This document shows, one piece after another, positions 61,999-64,000 of a DNA stretch of 64,000 nt. The first letter of the stretch is position 1. Each line of letters opens with the position of its first letter. The DNA is from Haemophilus massiliensis (lineage in GTDB: Bacteria; Pseudomonadota; Gammaproteobacteria; Enterobacterales; Pasteurellaceae). The position numbers and the translations under genes were made by a program. Where the stretch lies: contig LM994636.1 of NCBI GenBank assembly GCA_000752995.2, positions 1-64,000 of the forward strand, in the 5' to 3' direction. The notes beneath the pieces are model-generated. The model was not told the DNA's origin. It saw nothing but the letters and a program-made list of their open reading frames with translations, and made no database searches.

Positions 61999-62628
61999 AT
62001 GAACACAAAACAATTAGCGCTGCTAAATAATCTTGTCGCCCACTACGGCGAGCAGCATTGGTGGGAAGATGAAAATTGGGTGCAAGATGGTGTGTCGATG
62101 ATTTTAATTCAGCAATCGACGCAGGAAAATGTGGAAAAAGCCTTGGATAATCTCGCTCCTTTTATGAGCTTGCAAGGCTTGCGAGCGTTGCGCTTAGAGG
62201 AATTGCAAACGCACATTCGCCCTGCGGGATTTTACAAACAAAAAGCAAATTATCTGCAAAATTGGCTGGCATTTTTTGCAAAAAATGGCGACGATTTGAC
62301 CGCTTACCGCCACTTTTCCGACGAACAGTTACGCAAAATGTTGCTTGAAATCAAAGGTGTCGGCGAAGAAACCGCCGATTGTATGTTGATGTATCTTTTC
62401 GGACGCAAAGCCTTTATCGCCGACGCTTACGCTATTCGTCTGTTTGCACGGCTCGGCTTAGGCGACTACAAAAATTACCGCACAATGCGCCAAGATCTCC
62501 AACCGCTCACTGCCCACGCCACGCTGCAGCAATGCAAAGAATGGCACGCTTGCATTGATGTCCACGGCAAACATTTCCGCAAAGGATTGGTGGAAGATGA
62601 GCAGTTTTTGTGCGGTGGGGTGGATTAA
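61999..62628 (+). CDS. HhH-GPD DNA glycosylase
   Basis: A 209-residue base-excision protein. The helix-hairpin-helix is LLEIKGVGEETADCMLMYLF near residue 114, and the catalytic Asp lies in KAFIADAYAIRLFARLG near residue 140. The Lys used by endonuclease III for strand cutting is Glu here, and the four-cysteine iron-sulfur loop is absent, so it should be a glycosylase only. It is of the endonuclease III-like or MagIII-like type. It may be co-transcribed with the ATPase upstream. Confidence 0.85.
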   Translation: MNTKQLALLNNLVAHYGEQHWWEDENWVQDGVSMILIQQSTQENVEKALDNLAPFMSLQGLRALRLEELQTHIRPAGFYKQKANYLQNWLAFFAKNGDDLTAYRHFSDEQLRKMLLEIKGVGEETADCMLMYLFGRKAFIADAYAIRLFARLGLGDYKNYRTMRQDLQPLTAHATLQQCKEWHACIDVHGKHFRKGLVEDEQFLCGGVD

Positions 62629-62655
62629 TCGCCCCGAATTTTTGTGGATTTTTGA

Positions 62656-63609
62656 CTAAATTTTATTTGCCAAAACACCTTGAATAAAATCCAGCACAGC
62701 AGCATGCAATACATCCAGCGCGTCTTCTTCCATTGGATAATGCCCGCCGTTTGGCAACATCACGGTTTTAACTGGTACTTGCTTAATGCGTGCCAAAAAT
62801 GGCTGGCTTAATTCAAGCGGTGTCCAACCATCGGCAGCAGGTTGAGTCAAAAGAACAGGGCAAACGCCAAACTGCTCGGGCGGCGTGATGAGTTCGTGGA
62901 ACATATAGCTGTTTAAAAAAGCGTAACTCGCACGATTACCTGCCGAAGTTTTATCTTTAAAAAAGACCTTCATCGCCTGTTTGTGATTACAAAGTAGCGA
63001 CATTTTGCAGGCAAGACGCATCGGAATGGTCATTTTGCCTAAGCCCATTTTAACCAAATAAGGCAACAGTGGCACAACCACTCGGCTGGTGAGCAGGTTA
63101 AACGCCGTTGTATCACGCACCGCCTGATTTTTAGTATCCAAAAACGTCATACCGATAATGCCTGCTACCTTGCCGTTTTTTGCAGCAACATCATAGGTTT
63201 CCATACCGCCAGCACTCAGTCCATACAGAAAAATCGGGCGATTATCTTTTTGCTTTTCGACATCAATATAAGCACTGCCAAGCTCAATCCAGTCATCATA
63301 AACCACGGTTTTATGCGGATTAACCTGTGTCATTCCATAAGTTGGCATATCAATGGCAATGGTTTCAAAACCTTGTTTCGCCAAGAAATGCCCCAACACC
63401 ATTTGCATTTGTCGCCCATTGGTTCCCACGCCGTGCAACAAAATTATTTTAGCAGGCGCATTCTCATTGCGATAACAATCCAAGTGGACACGATGCCCTT
63501 GCCAATCTAGCCACTCTTCTTGTGGCAAAAAATCGTCCATTAAACGATGTTTGGCAGGCATAAGGGCGTTTAATTCTCGCCAAGCATTTTGGTTGGCATA
63601 AGTTTTCAT
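62656..63609 (-). CDS. Alpha/beta hydrolase
   Basis: A 317-residue alpha/beta-hydrolase fold protein. The oxyanion region is IILLHGVGTNGRQ near residue 60, the nucleophile elbow is FLYGLSAGGMETYD near residue 132, and the likely catalytic His is in LPNGGHYPMEEDALDVL. It carries no signal peptide. The substrate cannot be told. An ArsR-type regulator lies 86 bases upstream on the same strand. Confidence 0.82.
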   Translation of the reverse strand: MKTYANQNAWRELNALMPAKHRLMDDFLPQEEWLDWQGHRVHLDCYRNENAPAKIILLHGVGTNGRQMQMVLGHFLAKQGFETIAIDMPTYGMTQVNPHKTVVYDDWIELGSAYIDVEKQKDNRPIFLYGLSAGGMETYDVAAKNGKVAGIIGMTFLDTKNQAVRDTTAFNLLTSRVVVPLLPYLVKMGLGKMTIPMRLACKMSLLCNHKQAMKVFFKDKTSAGNRASYAFLNSYMFHELITPPEQFGVCPVLLTQPAADGWTPLELSQPFLARIKQVPVKTVMLPNGGHYPMEEDALDVLHAAVLDFIQGVLANKI

Positions 63610-63695
63610 AAAAATTCCTCGTCAAAAAAATCCAACAAATAACAATAAGTTTAAAAATATAAACCTAACTACTAAAAAAATAATACCGTTTGCGG

Positions 63696-63995
63696 CTATT
63701 TAGACAATTCTGGGCAATGTTGCACAAGCTCCGTAACCAAATTTTGCAACTGGGTTACGGCTTCTACCATCGTAATAAAATAAAACCGCTCTTTGCTTAC
63801 CTGCTCAACGCCTACAATGCCTGCTTGTAGCATAATCTTCAAATGGTGCGATACCGCAGGGCGAGAGAGATGCAGCCGCTCGGTTATCTCGCCCACATTC
63901 ATCTTGCCATTATCAAATAACAGCTCCAAAATCTTGTGGCGATTTTCATCAGCCAACACGGTAAAAGTTGGAATACAGGTTTTTAACAACTGCAT
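63696..63995 (-). CDS. ArsR-family transcriptional regulator
   Basis: A 99-residue winged-helix protein. The opening CIPTFTVLADENRHKILELL and recognition part GEITERLHLSRPAVSHHLKI mark the ArsR/SmtB family. It lies upstream of the alpha/beta hydrolase and may control it. Its start is five bases from the window end, so its promoter is not seen and a longer start cannot be excluded. Confidence 0.82.
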   Translation of the reverse strand: MQLLKTCIPTFTVLADENRHKILELLFDNGKMNVGEITERLHLSRPAVSHHLKIMLQAGIVGVEQVSKERFYFITMVEAVTQLQNLVTELVQHCPELSK

Positions 63996-64000
63996 TGTTT

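Noticed and set aside
45000..62700. A prophage or integrative element carrying the defence genes
   Set aside because: I see no integrase, capsid, conjugation or transposase gene and no tRNA-flanked direct repeats in the window.

Overview
The window is a piece of a Pasteurellaceae chromosome. The evidence is the nine-base Haemophilus-type DNA uptake signal AAGTGCGGT (and its complement), which recurs through the first 28 kb, and gene order and proteins that look like Haemophilus, Pasteurella and Aggregatibacter: a pepP/ubiH/ubiI cluster facing zapA-ssrS-fau, the glyQ/glyS cluster, polA, and mtlADR. The genus cannot be settled by reading alone.

From 1 to about 25.4 kb the content is ordinary core genome. 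It opens with the tail of a ribosomal RNA operon (two 5S genes, tRNA-Asp, tRNA-Trp). Next come ubiquinone hydroxylases and aminopeptidase P, the 6S RNA locus, and an amino-acid (probably cystine) ABC importer. A CRP-controlled pseudouridine uptake and breakdown operon (HTH-kinase fusion, glycosidase, CNT permease) follows. Then come glycyl-tRNA synthetase, DNA polymerase I, and the mannitol PTS operon behind three CRP sites.

From about 25.4 to 45 kb the window is an accessory region of small redox and electrophile-detoxification genes: OYE, quinone reductases, a luciferase-like monooxygenase, flavin reductase, OsmC, AhpD-like, NTF2-like, arginase-like and esterase genes. Most are paired with LysR, TetR or ArsR regulators. 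Broken genes and relics are mixed in (PTS, OYE, LysR, TetR, HXXEE, metallo-beta-lactamase, epimerase, transporter), together with several intergenic repeat families. Two exact copies of a 12-mer known as a Neisseriaceae (Kingella-type) DNA uptake sequence occur here, so part of this DNA may come from that family.

From 45 to 57 kb lies a defence island. It has a type I restriction-modification system with an unusual divergent layout (hsdM facing away from hsdS and hsdR), an AAA/DUF4143 ATPase, and an OLD-nuclease plus UvrD-helicase pair that matches the Gabija architecture. The last 7 kb hold a serine hydrolase with a TetR regulator, a lipoprotein, a MarR gene with a broken transporter, a second AAA/DUF4143 ATPase, a HhH-GPD DNA glycosylase and an ArsR/hydrolase pair.

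The two observations I find least explained are these. Both DUF4143 ATPase genes are preceded by their own cluster of four or five repeated half-sites running up to the gene. Two TetR paralogues 27 kb apart keep a same-spaced operator whose arms changed in a compensatory way.
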